From positions 1 to 24,705 of the forward strand of contig JBDKGH010000002.1 of NCBI GenBank assembly GCA_039798265.1: 24,705 nucleotides of DNA. The letters run 5' to 3'. The notes below the pieces were generated by a model, which did not search any database, was not told the DNA's origin, and saw only the letters and a list, made by a program, of their open reading frames with translations. Made by a program: the position numbers and the translations under genes. This document shows positions 7,537 to 15,111 of the stretch, one piece after another. Each line of letters starts with the position of its first letter. Positions within the stretch are counted from its first letter, which is position 1. Source of the DNA: JBDKGH01 sp039798265. GTDB taxonomy: Bacteria > Bacteroidota > Bacteroidia > Flavobacteriales_D > Sanyastnellaceae.

Positions 7537-9321
7537 TTATAGGCGAATACCAATGATCAAGATGTCATCGACTTGCTCATTGTCGCCGCGCCAATTCTCC
7601 AGGGCATTATTCAGTTCTTTCATTTGCTCGCTCATGGGCAAATGGGCAATGGACTGAAGAAGGGCGCGCAGGTTCTTGCGCATGAATTTTTTATTTCGTG
7701 GGCCACCAAATTGATCGGCATACCCATCGCTAAATACATAAAGACAATCGTCTTTTTGAACGGCGATCTCGTGATTCGTAAATTCTTTTTCTGATCCTGT
7801 AAACGAACCAATACCGAATGGATCTCCCTCATATTCCGTGAGCGATTCGTTGCGAATGAGATAAAGTGAATTGTGGGCACCACTAAATTCTATGGTCATT
7901 TTTTGCTCGTCCAACGCGCACATCGCTATATCCATTCCATCACGCAAAAACGAAGTGGTTTCATCGGTGCGCATCACTTCAGCCGACATGCGGTTTACAT
8001 TATTGAGAATCTGTGAGGGACGAGTATAAACCTTCGTTACTTGATTAAGCACGTTGTGACCCACCAAACTCATAAAGGCACCAGGAACACCATGTCCGGT
8101 GCAGTCAGCAGCAGCAAAAATCTTTTTTCCTCCGCTGTTTTTAAACCAATAAAAGTCACCACTTACGGTTGCTTTAGGCTTGAAAAGAACAAACGATTGA
8201 GGAAACATTTCACGAATGATTTGCTCACTCGGAAGTATGGTGTTTTGTAAACGTTGTGCGTAATCGATACTGGATTGTAAGTCGTTGTAAAGCTCAGTTA
8301 CTTTTTCTTTTTGACTTTCTACCAACTCTTTTTGAGTACGAATTTCAAGGGTTTGATCATATACCTTTTGCTCCATTTCATGGCGATAGGATTCTAAGTC
8401 ATCACGCATTCGTAGCAGCGCTTTCCCCATTTCGTCATGTTGGGAAAGAGGTTCGTAATCGACATTAAAATTTCCTGCCCCGACATTGATGGAGAATTCT
8501 TTGGTGCGCTCAAAGTTGGTGATCAGCTTGTGCACGGCGCTCGCCATATCACCAATTTCGTCGTCTCCAGCTTTAGTGGGATGCACAGAGTAAATACCCT
8601 GTGAAAGGTTGGATAGTTTTCGACGCAGCGAATTGACCGGTATTACAATGCTTCGAGAGGTGAAATAGGCGATAGCAACCCCGGCAATGATTACGGCGAT
8701 AGCGATGTATACAAGTAGAATGCGGAGGGTAGAAAACGATTTATTCATCTCCTCAATCTGACTCGACATATTCTGCTGTTGCGTGTAAATGAGGGCATCT
8801 ACTTCTTTTTTTACATCGGCGTACGCCTTAGGTATTTTCGTTCCTTCTAAGAAATAATCCTCCGCCATTATTTTTAAAAATGGATCGGAGTAGCTGTCAA
8901 AATCAGGAAGAAGTTGCTGAACTTCGGAGTAGTAGGTGAGGAGCAACTCTACGTCACGCTCAATATTGACTACCTTCTGCTGGTCAGATGGCGACCAAGT
9001 ACTCACATAGGTTTTTACTTGCTCTACTTGCGATGGAATAATGTCGCGCGAGAGTCGAATAAGTTCTTGACGTTCTTGGTGATCATCTATGCGCTGCACA
9101 AATGCCCATTGGCGAATGAGATCTTGGCCACGAGCCAATTGGTCAGAAAGCTTTTGAAGATCGTTGAGTGAAGGTGCAAATTCCTGATTAATCCGTCGAT
9201 TGATTTCACGACTCTTATTGAGTGTTCTATTGGTGATAAAGAACACCAAGGTTACCACAAATATGAATAGACCGAAACCAGTGCCTATTCGTCGTGATAT
9301 AGTGAAACGAAAACTTTTCAT
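7537..9321 (-). CDS. Membrane-bound HAMP-SpoIIE (PP2C-type) serine phosphatase
   Basis: A 594-aa sensor phosphatase. Layout: TM1 at about residues 12-30; a mostly helical periplasmic region 31-198 with no recognised sensor fold; TM2 at about 200-221; HAMP at about 222-275; a second HAMP-like or linker segment to 310; a coiled coil at about 310-360; and the SpoIIE/PP2C domain at 361-594. Metal-ligand aspartates are in SGDFYWF (Asp389), ADCTGHGVPGAFMS (Asp406), FSDGYADQFGG (Asp532) and QVDDILI (Asp585/586), so the phosphatase looks active. Such enzymes dephosphorylate anti-sigma-factor antagonists or other Ser-phosphorylated proteins; no STAS protein or anti-sigma kinase is in the window, so the target is unknown. 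It is the last gene of a three-gene operon: the ATG is 3 nt after the TPR gene's stop. A bidirectional terminator follows. Confidence 0.92.
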   Translation of the reverse strand: MKSFRFTISRRIGTGFGLFIFVVTLVFFITNRTLNKSREINRRINQEFAPSLNDLQKLSDQLARGQDLIRQWAFVQRIDDHQERQELIRLSRDIIPSQVEQVKTYVSTWSPSDQQKVVNIERDVELLLTYYSEVQQLLPDFDSYSDPFLKIMAEDYFLEGTKIPKAYADVKKEVDALIYTQQQNMSSQIEEMNKSFSTLRILLVYIAIAVIIAGVAIAYFTSRSIVIPVNSLRRKLSNLSQGIYSVHPTKAGDDEIGDMASAVHKLITNFERTKEFSINVGAGNFNVDYEPLSQHDEMGKALLRMRDDLESYRHEMEQKVYDQTLEIRTQKELVESQKEKVTELYNDLQSSIDYAQRLQNTILPSEQIIREMFPQSFVLFKPKATVSGDFYWFKNSGGKKIFAAADCTGHGVPGAFMSLVGHNVLNQVTKVYTRPSQILNNVNRMSAEVMRTDETTSFLRDGMDIAMCALDEQKMTIEFSGAHNSLYLIRNESLTEYEGDPFGIGSFTGSEKEFTNHEIAVQKDDCLYVFSDGYADQFGGPRNKKFMRKNLRALLQSIAHLPMSEQMKELNNALENWRGDNEQVDDILIIGIRL

Positions 9322-9324
9322 GTC

Positions 9325-10227
9325 TTACTGTTTCAGTATTCCTTGATTGATAAGGTCTTCCGATTCGGACAGGTATTTATTGTACATATCCTCATGTCCT
9401 AACGCACGGTGCGCAAACATTAGGGCTTTGTAGTATTCAAGTTTTTTAGGGCAATTCTCAAATGTTTTTTCCGCATATGGAAGCGCCTGTTTGAATAGGG
9501 CTACACATTCGTCCTGAATCATGATCAGTTGAATGATATCTGTATTGCTATCGATGCTGCGGATTTTATATACACCTTGATTGTAGTATAAAATACTCAA
9601 GTTGTATAAGGCATGACAGTTAGTAGGATCAGCCGTCAAAAGGGCTTCATAAAAATGAGCACATTGTTCGGCATGATGTGTATTGGAAATGTCATTTTGC
9701 CAAATCAAATAATGCGTAGAGGCCATGCTCTTATTGATCTCAATGTCGAAGGGTGAAAAGGAGGTATTGGCATCTACGAGTTTCATCGTTTCTTTGAAAC
9801 GATTGTACAGCGCAATGGGCTCATTTTCGGTGTTGGCCGTGATTTCTCGGCTGTGCTTCAATGCATCATTATAATAGCTAGTGGCTAAATAGCGCAAGGC
9901 CGTTTGACACAGCGTGGCATATTCTTTATTCTGGTCAATTTCTATCGATTTTTTAAAGGCATCCACGGCCATTTCTCGTTGAGGAGAATGGTATTGCGAT
10001 AGTTCTGAAGTCTTATAGACTTCTTTGTGAATATAGCCCTTCACATACCAGGTGTATGCATTGGCAGCTTCTTCAGCATCATTGATGGCTGCATCAATAG
10101 ATGCCAAGGCACCAATAAAGTCCTTTTCCTGGCATTGTTTCGCTGCCTGTTTGGTCAACGGCAATTGACCCCACAATAGAGAGTGTGAGCAAAACGCTAT
10201 AAAGAAGAAAAGCAATCTTTTGGTCAT
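9325..10227 (-). CDS. Exported TPR-like helical repeat protein
   Basis: A 300-aa protein. Residues 1-20 are a signal peptide (MTKRLLFFFIAFCSHSLLWG followed by Q), so it is periplasmic or membrane-anchored on the outside. The rest is helical with degenerate TPR-like units: ALASIDAAINDAEEAANAYTW, AVDAFKKSIEIDQNKEYATL, CAHFYEALLTADPTNCHALYNLSILYY and CVALFKQALPYAEKTFENCPKK (each approximate). Six Cys lie in the mature chain. Its start is 1 nt after the yfiR-like stop and its end 3 nt before the SpoIIE phosphatase, so all three are surely one transcript. I infer a scaffold linking the YfiR-like protein to the phosphatase's periplasmic region; the sequence itself shows only export and helical repeats. 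Confidence 0.75.
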   Translation of the reverse strand: MTKRLLFFFIAFCSHSLLWGQLPLTKQAAKQCQEKDFIGALASIDAAINDAEEAANAYTWYVKGYIHKEVYKTSELSQYHSPQREMAVDAFKKSIEIDQNKEYATLCQTALRYLATSYYNDALKHSREITANTENEPIALYNRFKETMKLVDANTSFSPFDIEINKSMASTHYLIWQNDISNTHHAEQCAHFYEALLTADPTNCHALYNLSILYYNQGVYKIRSIDSNTDIIQLIMIQDECVALFKQALPYAEKTFENCPKKLEYYKALMFAHRALGHEDMYNKYLSESEDLINQGILKQ

Positions 10228-10228
10228 C

Positions 10229-10756
10229 TTAATCTACTTTCCATTGTATAATCTTAACTCCTGGTGTGATCTTGCGATCTTCCAAGTTGGACACGCTCAT
10301 TTCGTAACGAATGTTGCCGTCTATTGTCTTAAAATTGATCATAGCCCCAGAAGAAAGTGCGCCTTCCCAATTGGTCACTACGAGTGTATTCTTTTTACTG
10401 TCTTTTAAAGCTTTGGCTAATTCCGCTTTCTTCGATTTGTCGATGAAAAGAATCTGATAGTTACCGTTAGCCGCAGGTTCCGAGATTTGCTGAATTTCGA
10501 TTACTTGTGAGCCAATCGGTTTGTTGCCGTATTTTTCTGATAAATGCTCGTAAACGGCAGGATTACCCACCACAGCGATCACAAATTTGCCCTTGCGAGA
10601 TTCTGCAGGCCAATTGCAATTAGTTGCAAATTGATAGATGAAGTTGGCCTGCATCATGGCCCGTGTATCACTCTCTTCAATGCGCTGAGCGCTCACTTCG
10701 CGCGGGGCGAATAAGCAAAGCAGAGTCGAGAAAAGGATGATAAGCCGAAGGTTCAT
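10229..10756 (-). CDS. YfiR-like (DUF4154) periplasmic protein
   Basis: A 175-aa exported protein: signal peptide at residues 1-23 (MNLRLIILFSTLLCLFAPREVSA). The mature chain starts with QANFIYQFATNCNWP and continues KFVIAVVGNPAVYEHL, QILFIDKSKKAEL, NTLVVTNWEGALSSGAMINFK and NIRYEMSVSNLEDRKITPGVKI, the ordered blocks of DUF4154 (A-FIY-F---..WP, then V-G, then the GAMI-F segment). In Pseudomonas, YfiR is a periplasmic repressor of the diguanylate cyclase YfiN. Here the mature chain has only one Cys, so the intramolecular disulfides known for YfiR cannot form. It is the first gene of an operon with a TPR protein and a HAMP-SpoIIE phosphatase. A -7 element lies about 35 nt upstream, and the ferritin terminator isolates it from upstream transcription. 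Confidence 0.85.
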   Translation of the reverse strand: MNLRLIILFSTLLCLFAPREVSAQRIEESDTRAMMQANFIYQFATNCNWPAESRKGKFVIAVVGNPAVYEHLSEKYGNKPIGSQVIEIQQISEPAANGNYQILFIDKSKKAELAKALKDSKKNTLVVTNWEGALSSGAMINFKTIDGNIRYEMSVSNLEDRKITPGVKIIQWKVD

Positions 10757-10790
10757 GAATGCACTAAAAGGGCGGTTGGTGCCCTCATAC

Positions 10791-10798
10791 CAAACTTA
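10791..10798 (-). promoter_or_regulatory. Candidate -7 element of the YfiR-TPR-SpoIIE operon
   Basis: The minus strand reads TAAGTTTG, an exact TAnnTTTG match, with transcription expected near 10784 and a leader of about 28 nt. No good TTTG -33 element is present. Instead a short inverted repeat (AAGTT-TC-AACTT, 10807-10818) lies just upstream, where an activator or repressor could bind. Confidence 0.5.
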
Positions 10799-10861
10799 CA
10801 TCTAAGAAGTTTCAACTTTCATGGGAAAATTTCATCTTACTCACGCTCTCTTGTTGAAAGC

Positions 10862-10905
10862 AAAAAAGACCCATCAAGGCCTGTGAAGGGCCTCCATGAG
10901 TCTTT
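10862..10905 (-). terminator. Intrinsic terminator of the ferritin gene
   Basis: On the minus strand AAAGAC and GTCTTT form the base of a hairpin whose upper stem pairs GGCC with GGCC and CAT with ATG around a CTTCACA loop. The stem is followed by six Ts on the minus strand (A-run at 10862-10867). It begins 20 nt after the ferritin stop. Confidence 0.82.
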
Positions 10906-10924
10906 CCTTTATGGTAAGTTAATG

Positions 10925-11437
10925 TTATTCAGCCTTAGCCGCCGGACCACCTTTCAGCGATTCGATCTCGCGGTCAAGCAAATAAAGAGATCCAGTGTCT
11001 GTTCCGATCAATTTGATTTTATCGAGAATGTTACGAGCCAAGGTCTCTTCTTCAATTTGCTCGGATACGTACCACTGCATAAAGTTGTGGGTAGTATAAT
11101 CTTTTTCTTTCAAGCAAACGTCCACTACTTTATTGATCTCGTTAGTAACCAACTCTTCGTGCTCTAACAATAGTTTGAATACGTTCGGAATCGATTTAAA
11201 ATCTTTACCCGGTGCTTTTAAGTCAGGAATAATGGCCTGACCACCGCGGTCATTCACAAATTTGATGAGCTTCAACATATGTGTGCGCTCTTCATCACTA
11301 TGGCTATATAAAAAGGCTGCAGTGCCCGAAAGTCCTGCACGCTCAGCCCATGAGGCCATAGCCAAATAGGCCTGACTGCTTTCCGCTTCAACTTTGATTT
11401 GATCGTTGAGGGCTTTTTCTACGCGTTTGTTTAACAT
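10925..11437 (-). CDS. Ferritin (FtnA type, non-haem)
   Basis: A 170-aa iron-storage protein forming a 24-subunit shell that oxidises and stores iron in the cytoplasm. The ferroxidase-centre residues line up number for number with E. coli FtnA: Glu17 and Tyr24 in VEAESSQAYLAM, Glu50 and His53 in DEERTHML, Glu94 in LEHEEL, Glu126 and Gln127 in YVSEQIEEE, with Glu129/130 adjacent. No Met haem ligand typical of bacterioferritin stands out. The length and the C-terminal helix are complete; a short tail (GGPAAKAE) follows. Monocistronic: a terminator follows it and a 123-nt gap separates it from the upstream epimerase gene. I could not call a Fur or other iron-responsive site. Confidence 0.95.
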   Translation of the reverse strand: MLNKRVEKALNDQIKVEAESSQAYLAMASWAERAGLSGTAAFLYSHSDEERTHMLKLIKFVNDRGGQAIIPDLKAPGKDFKSIPNVFKLLLEHEELVTNEINKVVDVCLKEKDYTTHNFMQWYVSEQIEEETLARNILDKIKLIGTDTGSLYLLDREIESLKGGPAAKAE

Positions 11438-11560
11438 GTTGTATTCTTTTTCTTGTGTAAATGTACTCGTATTGTTTGGCCTTCGCTAGTTAATAGACGC
11501 AAACTTTTTCACCTTCATGACTGAATTAAATCAGACTTTTTTTTCTTCAAAGTCTTACAG

Positions 11561-12487
11561 TCAATAAGCTATTTTATGCTTGTTATGTGCAGAGGTCAAA
11601 TCTGCGATGGCTTGCTGTATGCGGCCATACTTGAATTCGAACCCCGCTTTGATCAGCCTTTCTGGCAATACCCAGCGGCTTTTAAGCATCAACTCGGTTT
11701 CCGTTCCTAGCAATCGAGCTCCAATGTTCAGCATCCATTTGGGTGGAGTGATTAAAGGCAAAAAGTGTGGCATGGTTTCCATGAGGTAATGGAAAGGGTG
11801 AGGATGGGGAGAGGTGATGTTGATCGGACCTTCTGCTTCTTCATTGTCGGCGATAAAACGCAAGGCACGAACAAAATCTTCTTCGTGTATCCAACTCATG
11901 ATTTGTGGACCAGCACCCGTTCCAAGTAAGGCAAGTTTTTTTAATAAGGGAAAAACACCTCCGTTTTTTCCGAAAACCAAGCTCGTTCTGAGCGCAACTT
12001 TGCGGCTATGAGGTGTGGGTATGTCGAAAAAGGTTTGCTCCCACGCTTTGCAAATGTTCATGCTGAAATCTTCCCCGATAATTCCTTTTTCTTCTGTATT
12101 GGCATAATCAAAGCTGCCCTCATAAATGGTCGCACTGCTGCTATTCATCCACACCTTAGGCGGATGTTCGGCCATGATTACCGCTGCACCCAAAGCTAAT
12201 GTGCTGTCTATTCTTGAACGCAAAATCTCAGCTTTGTTTTCTTCGGTATAACGACAGTTTACATTCTTTCCTGTAAGGTTGATCAATAGGTCGCAGTGGT
12301 TGATCACATTCACCCATGGACCCGGATTTTTACCGTCCCATTCTACATAATGAACATGGCCTTTTTGAGGCAAGGCTTGACGCGTTAATATCGTTACGCG
12401 TTCAAATTCTTTCCCCCAATATTCGAGGATGCTAGTGCCTAAAAATCCCTTTCCACCAGCAATAACAAGGTGCTTAAGCTTTTTCAT
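11561..12487 (-). CDS. TIGR01777-family NAD(P)-dependent epimerase (SDR39U1-like)
   Basis: A 308-aa atypical extended short-chain dehydrogenase. Seen: a Rossmann fingerprint IAGGKGFLGTSI (GGKGFLG at residues 11-17); CDLLINLTGKNVNCRYTEENK, whose NLTG/N-R block typifies TIGR01777 proteins; WMNSSSATIYEG with the Ser/Tyr region; RTSLVFGKNGGVFPLL; and the C-terminal PPKWMLNIGARLLGTETELMLKSRWVLPERL, which matches the DUF1731 tail. The biochemical substrate of this family is unproven; some members affect cell division. It starts 7 nt after the stop of the small membrane protein and is the last gene of the GbsR-led group. Nested short inverted repeats at 11519-11562 follow the stop. Confidence 0.9.
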   Translation of the reverse strand: MKKLKHLVIAGGKGFLGTSILEYWGKEFERVTILTRQALPQKGHVHYVEWDGKNPGPWVNVINHCDLLINLTGKNVNCRYTEENKAEILRSRIDSTLALGAAVIMAEHPPKVWMNSSSATIYEGSFDYANTEEKGIIGEDFSMNICKAWEQTFFDIPTPHSRKVALRTSLVFGKNGGVFPLLKKLALLGTGAGPQIMSWIHEEDFVRALRFIADNEEAEGPINITSPHPHPFHYLMETMPHFLPLITPPKWMLNIGARLLGTETELMLKSRWVLPERLIKAGFEFKYGRIQQAIADLTSAHNKHKIAY

Positions 12488-12494
12488 GGTGTTA

Positions 12495-12833
12495 TTATTT
12501 TGGTTGAGTAATCAAATGGGTGAAGCGCACACAAATACCCGCCAAAGCAGCCATAAATAGGACCATCAGCACGATAAATGGAGCTTCATTTATTGGCTCG
12601 ACTTGGTCCAAAAGGTAGAGGAACGCAAAAAAGAGCACATAGCCTATCCAGTAAATGTGGAACAAGGACTTTTCTTTTCTTTCGAATCGGGGGTAATAGG
12701 AAATGCTGTAGAGCATAAGTATGGTTTGGAAAATTCCGAAAAGGGGTAAGGTGTAAAAACCTATAAACACCACACATGCTAGCACTTGCAATATTGACCA
12801 GCTTAGATTGATTTGGTGAATGATCTTTTTCAT
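12495..12833 (-). CDS. Small four-helix membrane protein of unknown function
   Basis: A 112-aa protein that I do not recognise by name. It has four predicted membrane helices, at about residues 10-27, 29-47, 58-76 and 84-103, with short basic loops (RFERKEK at 49-55) and a short C-terminal tail. There is no signal peptide as such and no catalytic motif. It lies between the GbsR-like regulator (83 nt upstream) and the TIGR01777 epimerase (7 nt downstream), which suggests cotranscription of the three. AAACTTTG 14 nt upstream of the ATG differs from the -7 consensus by one base, so it may also have its own weak promoter. Confidence 0.75.
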   Translation of the reverse strand: MKKIIHQINLSWSILQVLACVVFIGFYTLPLFGIFQTILMLYSISYYPRFERKEKSLFHIYWIGYVLFFAFLYLLDQVEPINEAPFIVLMVLFMAALAGICVRFTHLITQPK

Positions 12834-12915
12834 TTTACTGTTGTGTTCAAAGTTTTAGAAAAAAATGAAAGTATTGGTCCTTTTAAAAGGCCATGGCGGC
12901 CTAGTAAAGTGAATG

Positions 12916-13425
12916 TTATTTTACAAGCTTCAGCAGCGTTCCTGTAAACCAATGCTGATCGGCTTTAATGAGTTTATCCAGTAAAACATCGGCCTTGCCA
13001 GAAAAGTTTTCGATGTTCTCAATGGTGCTGGTGAATGCTTTTAGAGCTTCTGGGTCAGCACCCGATTCATCTACTACCTTAACTTGTGAAAGTACCTTCA
13101 ACATCGGTTCTAATTCGCGTTTGCGGCGTTGATTGGCAATCATAGTAGCCACTTTCCAAATGTCTTTTTCCGCTATGAAAAACTCTCTGCGCTCGCCTTT
13201 TACAGTTACGCGATCTACTATGCCCCAATCGATAAGTGAACGTACGTTGAGGTTTACATTGCCGCGACTAATGTCGAGCTCAGACATAATGTCTTCCGCA
13301 CTCAATGGCTTTTCGCTGATGAGCAAGAGGGCATGCACTTGTGCCATCGTTTTGGGAATACCCCAATTACTGCCCAAGGATCCCCAGGCTTGCACAAATT
13401 TATCTTTTGCTTCGTCCAGTTTCAT
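12916..13425 (-). CDS. GbsR/MarR-family winged-helix transcriptional regulator
   Basis: A 169-aa DNA-binding protein. The winged helix spans about residues 25-90: AQVHALLLISEKPLSAEDIM, then ELDISRGNVNLNVRSLIDWGI as the recognition helix region, then VDRVTVKGERREFF as the wing. The rest (DIWKVATMIANQRRKRELEPML onward) is helical and probably dimerises. The sequence resembles GbsR, the choline/betaine-related MarR relative, more than classical MarR. Its own promoter carries a 7-bp inverted repeat over the -33 element, suggesting autoregulation. Genes downstream on the same strand are a small membrane protein and an epimerase. The inducer is unknown; nothing in the window points to betaine metabolism. 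Confidence 0.85.
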   Translation of the reverse strand: MKLDEAKDKFVQAWGSLGSNWGIPKTMAQVHALLLISEKPLSAEDIMSELDISRGNVNLNVRSLIDWGIVDRVTVKGERREFFIAEKDIWKVATMIANQRRKRELEPMLKVLSQVKVVDESGADPEALKAFTSTIENIENFSGKADVLLDKLIKADQHWFTGTLLKLVK

Positions 13426-13442
13426 AGCTGTTGAATTCTGAA

Positions 13443-13484
13443 CAAAGATAGATAAATTTTCGAACTTTCAAAATAAATTGAAAG
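13443..13484 (-). promoter_or_regulatory. Promoter and overlapping inverted-repeat operator of the GbsR-like gene
   Basis: The minus strand holds TATCTTTG (13443-13450, exact TAnnTTTG) and TTTG (13469-13472) separated by 18 nt, the best promoter pair in the window. A perfect inverted repeat CTTTCAA-6 nt-TTGAAAG (13465-13484) overlaps the -33 element. An operator here would allow the dimeric regulator encoded just downstream to repress itself (inference). The repeat is not followed by a U-tract, so it is not a terminator for the gene before it. Confidence 0.7.
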
Positions 13485-13487
13485 AAA

Positions 13488-14288
13488 TCAAAGGTTATGG
13501 TAATTTGTCATCGCATAGCGCGTATGGCCGGCCTCAATAGGCTTACCACGGTGAATCATATTGGTCTCAAATAAAAGCAAGGTCCCTTCTTGAGCGATCG
13601 CTTCTTTGATCAAGCTTTGGTCGCCGCCAATGATAGATAAAACCTCATCATGAGTGAATTGGTATTGCTCGGGGGTATTGCTTTTAAAGAGGTGATAAGA
13701 TACATCTGCTGAATTCGGAATGTATTGAAAAGGCCCCGTATGGGTATCTACATCGGTTAAATAGATCATTCCTTTAAATCCGCGGCGATATACCATATCT
13801 CGGTGCCATCCGCCACCCGATCCTAAGTTGGCGTCTTTAAACTGCACGCGATTGGCCATCGTATGCTTCACTTTCAAATCGGCATTGAGGTAATTCGCAC
13901 CTACGGCTATTAATTCAGGATCATTGTGAAAACGCGCCACTAAGGGGTCCATTTTCTCTGCTTTTACAATGCGGTAATCGCTGTGGTGAAGATCAAACCA
14001 AACATCATATCCATGAGCTGTAGGCCAACCAAATTTGGGAGGCTTCGCATCATTGTCATGTTCATGGTGCTGCACAAAATCTTCGATGCGTTGGTCGAGC
14101 AGGTTCCGCATATAGGCACATTCTTCTTTGGAAAAATAGCCGGGTATCGCTACTACACCATTATTTCGAAGTTCATGAAGCCAACCTTTTTGCTTTTCAT
14201 TTAAGGAAGGCAAATGAGATGCTTTCGGCGCAGTATATCGGTTACGGTATAGCTGCAACGAGATTTTCAGGCTGTTCATGATACTCAT
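13488..14288 (-). CDS. Phytanoyl-CoA dioxygenase (PhyH) family Fe(II)/2-oxoglutarate oxygenase
   Basis: A 266-aa non-haem iron oxygenase, probably cytoplasmic. The double-stranded beta-helix core runs from about residue 40. Seen: the facial-triad HxD in GGGWHRDMVY, the distal His in FETNMIHRGKPIEAG, and the 2-oxoglutarate-anchoring Arg in HTRYAMTNY close to the C-terminus; FQYIPNSADVSYHL is the usual strand between them. All catalytic residues are present. It starts 21 nt after the FkbM methyltransferase stop, so the two form an operon. PhyH enzymes hydroxylate varied small molecules; the substrate is unknown. Paired with an O-methyltransferase, hydroxylation followed by methylation of one metabolite or glycan is plausible (inference). 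Confidence 0.88.
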   Translation of the reverse strand: MSIMNSLKISLQLYRNRYTAPKASHLPSLNEKQKGWLHELRNNGVVAIPGYFSKEECAYMRNLLDQRIEDFVQHHEHDNDAKPPKFGWPTAHGYDVWFDLHHSDYRIVKAEKMDPLVARFHNDPELIAVGANYLNADLKVKHTMANRVQFKDANLGSGGGWHRDMVYRRGFKGMIYLTDVDTHTGPFQYIPNSADVSYHLFKSNTPEQYQFTHDEVLSIIGGDQSLIKEAIAQEGTLLLFETNMIHRGKPIEAGHTRYAMTNYHNL

Positions 14289-14309
14289 AGCTCGCAGTTT
14301 TTATTTGTC

Positions 14310-15071
14310 TTAAAGGCGCTGCTGACCTTTTGGATTGGCCAACAAATAAAATTCATCCGAACGGTCTTCGGCTGTTAGATGATCTTTCCATTTCGCTTCT
14401 ATACTGCGCAATTGAGGCAAGTACATCAGGTTATATTTGGAGGTGTCAAACAGATTCAAAAATGCATCAACGGACTGATGGCGATCGGCTAAATCTTTCG
14501 GATGAACCTCAATCAAAAAGGTGGTTTTCCCTGCTTGTAGCAGATTGCCTGCACCGCTGAGTACATTAATCTCTTCACCGTCTACATCCATCTGGAATAT
14601 GCTTGGAGTAGGGTTTTTCTTCAAAAATTGATTGATGCTGATAAACTCACCCTCATCTTTATTGGCCACCAGCTTTTCAACGATGTGCCAAGTGCCTTCG
14701 TGCTTCATGTGGGCGCGGTTCATCTTCTGATATGAAGCAATAAACCAATTGCCTTCAAAGCCATAAAAGGTGATGCCTGGGTGAATTTTGTTCACCAACA
14801 TTCCGAAGTAACCCAAGTGGGCCCCCACGTCAAATACTACATCGTCTTTTTTCAAATTGCGCTCAAACCACTTTACAATTTCTGGCTCGTGACCATAAGC
14901 TTTTGAAAAACGGCGAGCCCAAGTTTCACTTTTTGGTGGAATGTAGACTTCTCCTGAAAGGGTGGGAGTGAAATGTGCGTTTTCTACAAAGCGAAAGCCT
15001 GTTTTACGCATGATGATTTTATGCTGAACGGACTCAGGCAATAAAGAGAATATCAGGGCTTTTAATCCCAT
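14310..15071 (-). CDS. FkbM-family SAM-dependent methyltransferase
   Basis: A 253-aa class I methyltransferase. SAM motif I is VVFDVGAHLGYFGML at about residues 77-91; ITFYGFEGNWFIASYQKMNR is the following acidic strand and loop; and SIFQMDVDGEEINVLSGA is the FkbM signature (usual form KIDVEGAE). The end contains IEVHPKDLADR, also typical. FkbM enzymes O-methylate sugars, macrolides and similar hydroxyl groups. No signal peptide, hence cytoplasmic. First gene of a two-gene operon with the PhyH oxygenase; a -7 element within a palindrome lies about 47 nt upstream. Confidence 0.9.
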   Translation of the reverse strand: MGLKALIFSLLPESVQHKIIMRKTGFRFVENAHFTPTLSGEVYIPPKSETWARRFSKAYGHEPEIVKWFERNLKKDDVVFDVGAHLGYFGMLVNKIHPGITFYGFEGNWFIASYQKMNRAHMKHEGTWHIVEKLVANKDEGEFISINQFLKKNPTPSIFQMDVDGEEINVLSGAGNLLQAGKTTFLIEVHPKDLADRHQSVDAFLNLFDTSKYNLMYLPQLRSIEAKWKDHLTAEDRSDEFYLLANPKGQQRL

Positions 15072-15111
15072 AAAAGTAGATTCGGTTAAGGGTAAATGAG
15101 AAGTTGATCTT

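Noticed and set aside
10807..10818. AAGTT-TC-AACTT inverted repeat upstream of the YfiR-like gene as a firm operator call
   Set aside because: Arms of 5 bp are short enough to arise by chance in AT-rich DNA; mentioned with the promoter only.
12880..12905. CCTTTTAAAAGG and GGCC-rich palindromes after the GbsR-like gene
   Set aside because: They could be a weak hairpin, but no U-tract follows and the downstream genes look cotranscribed.
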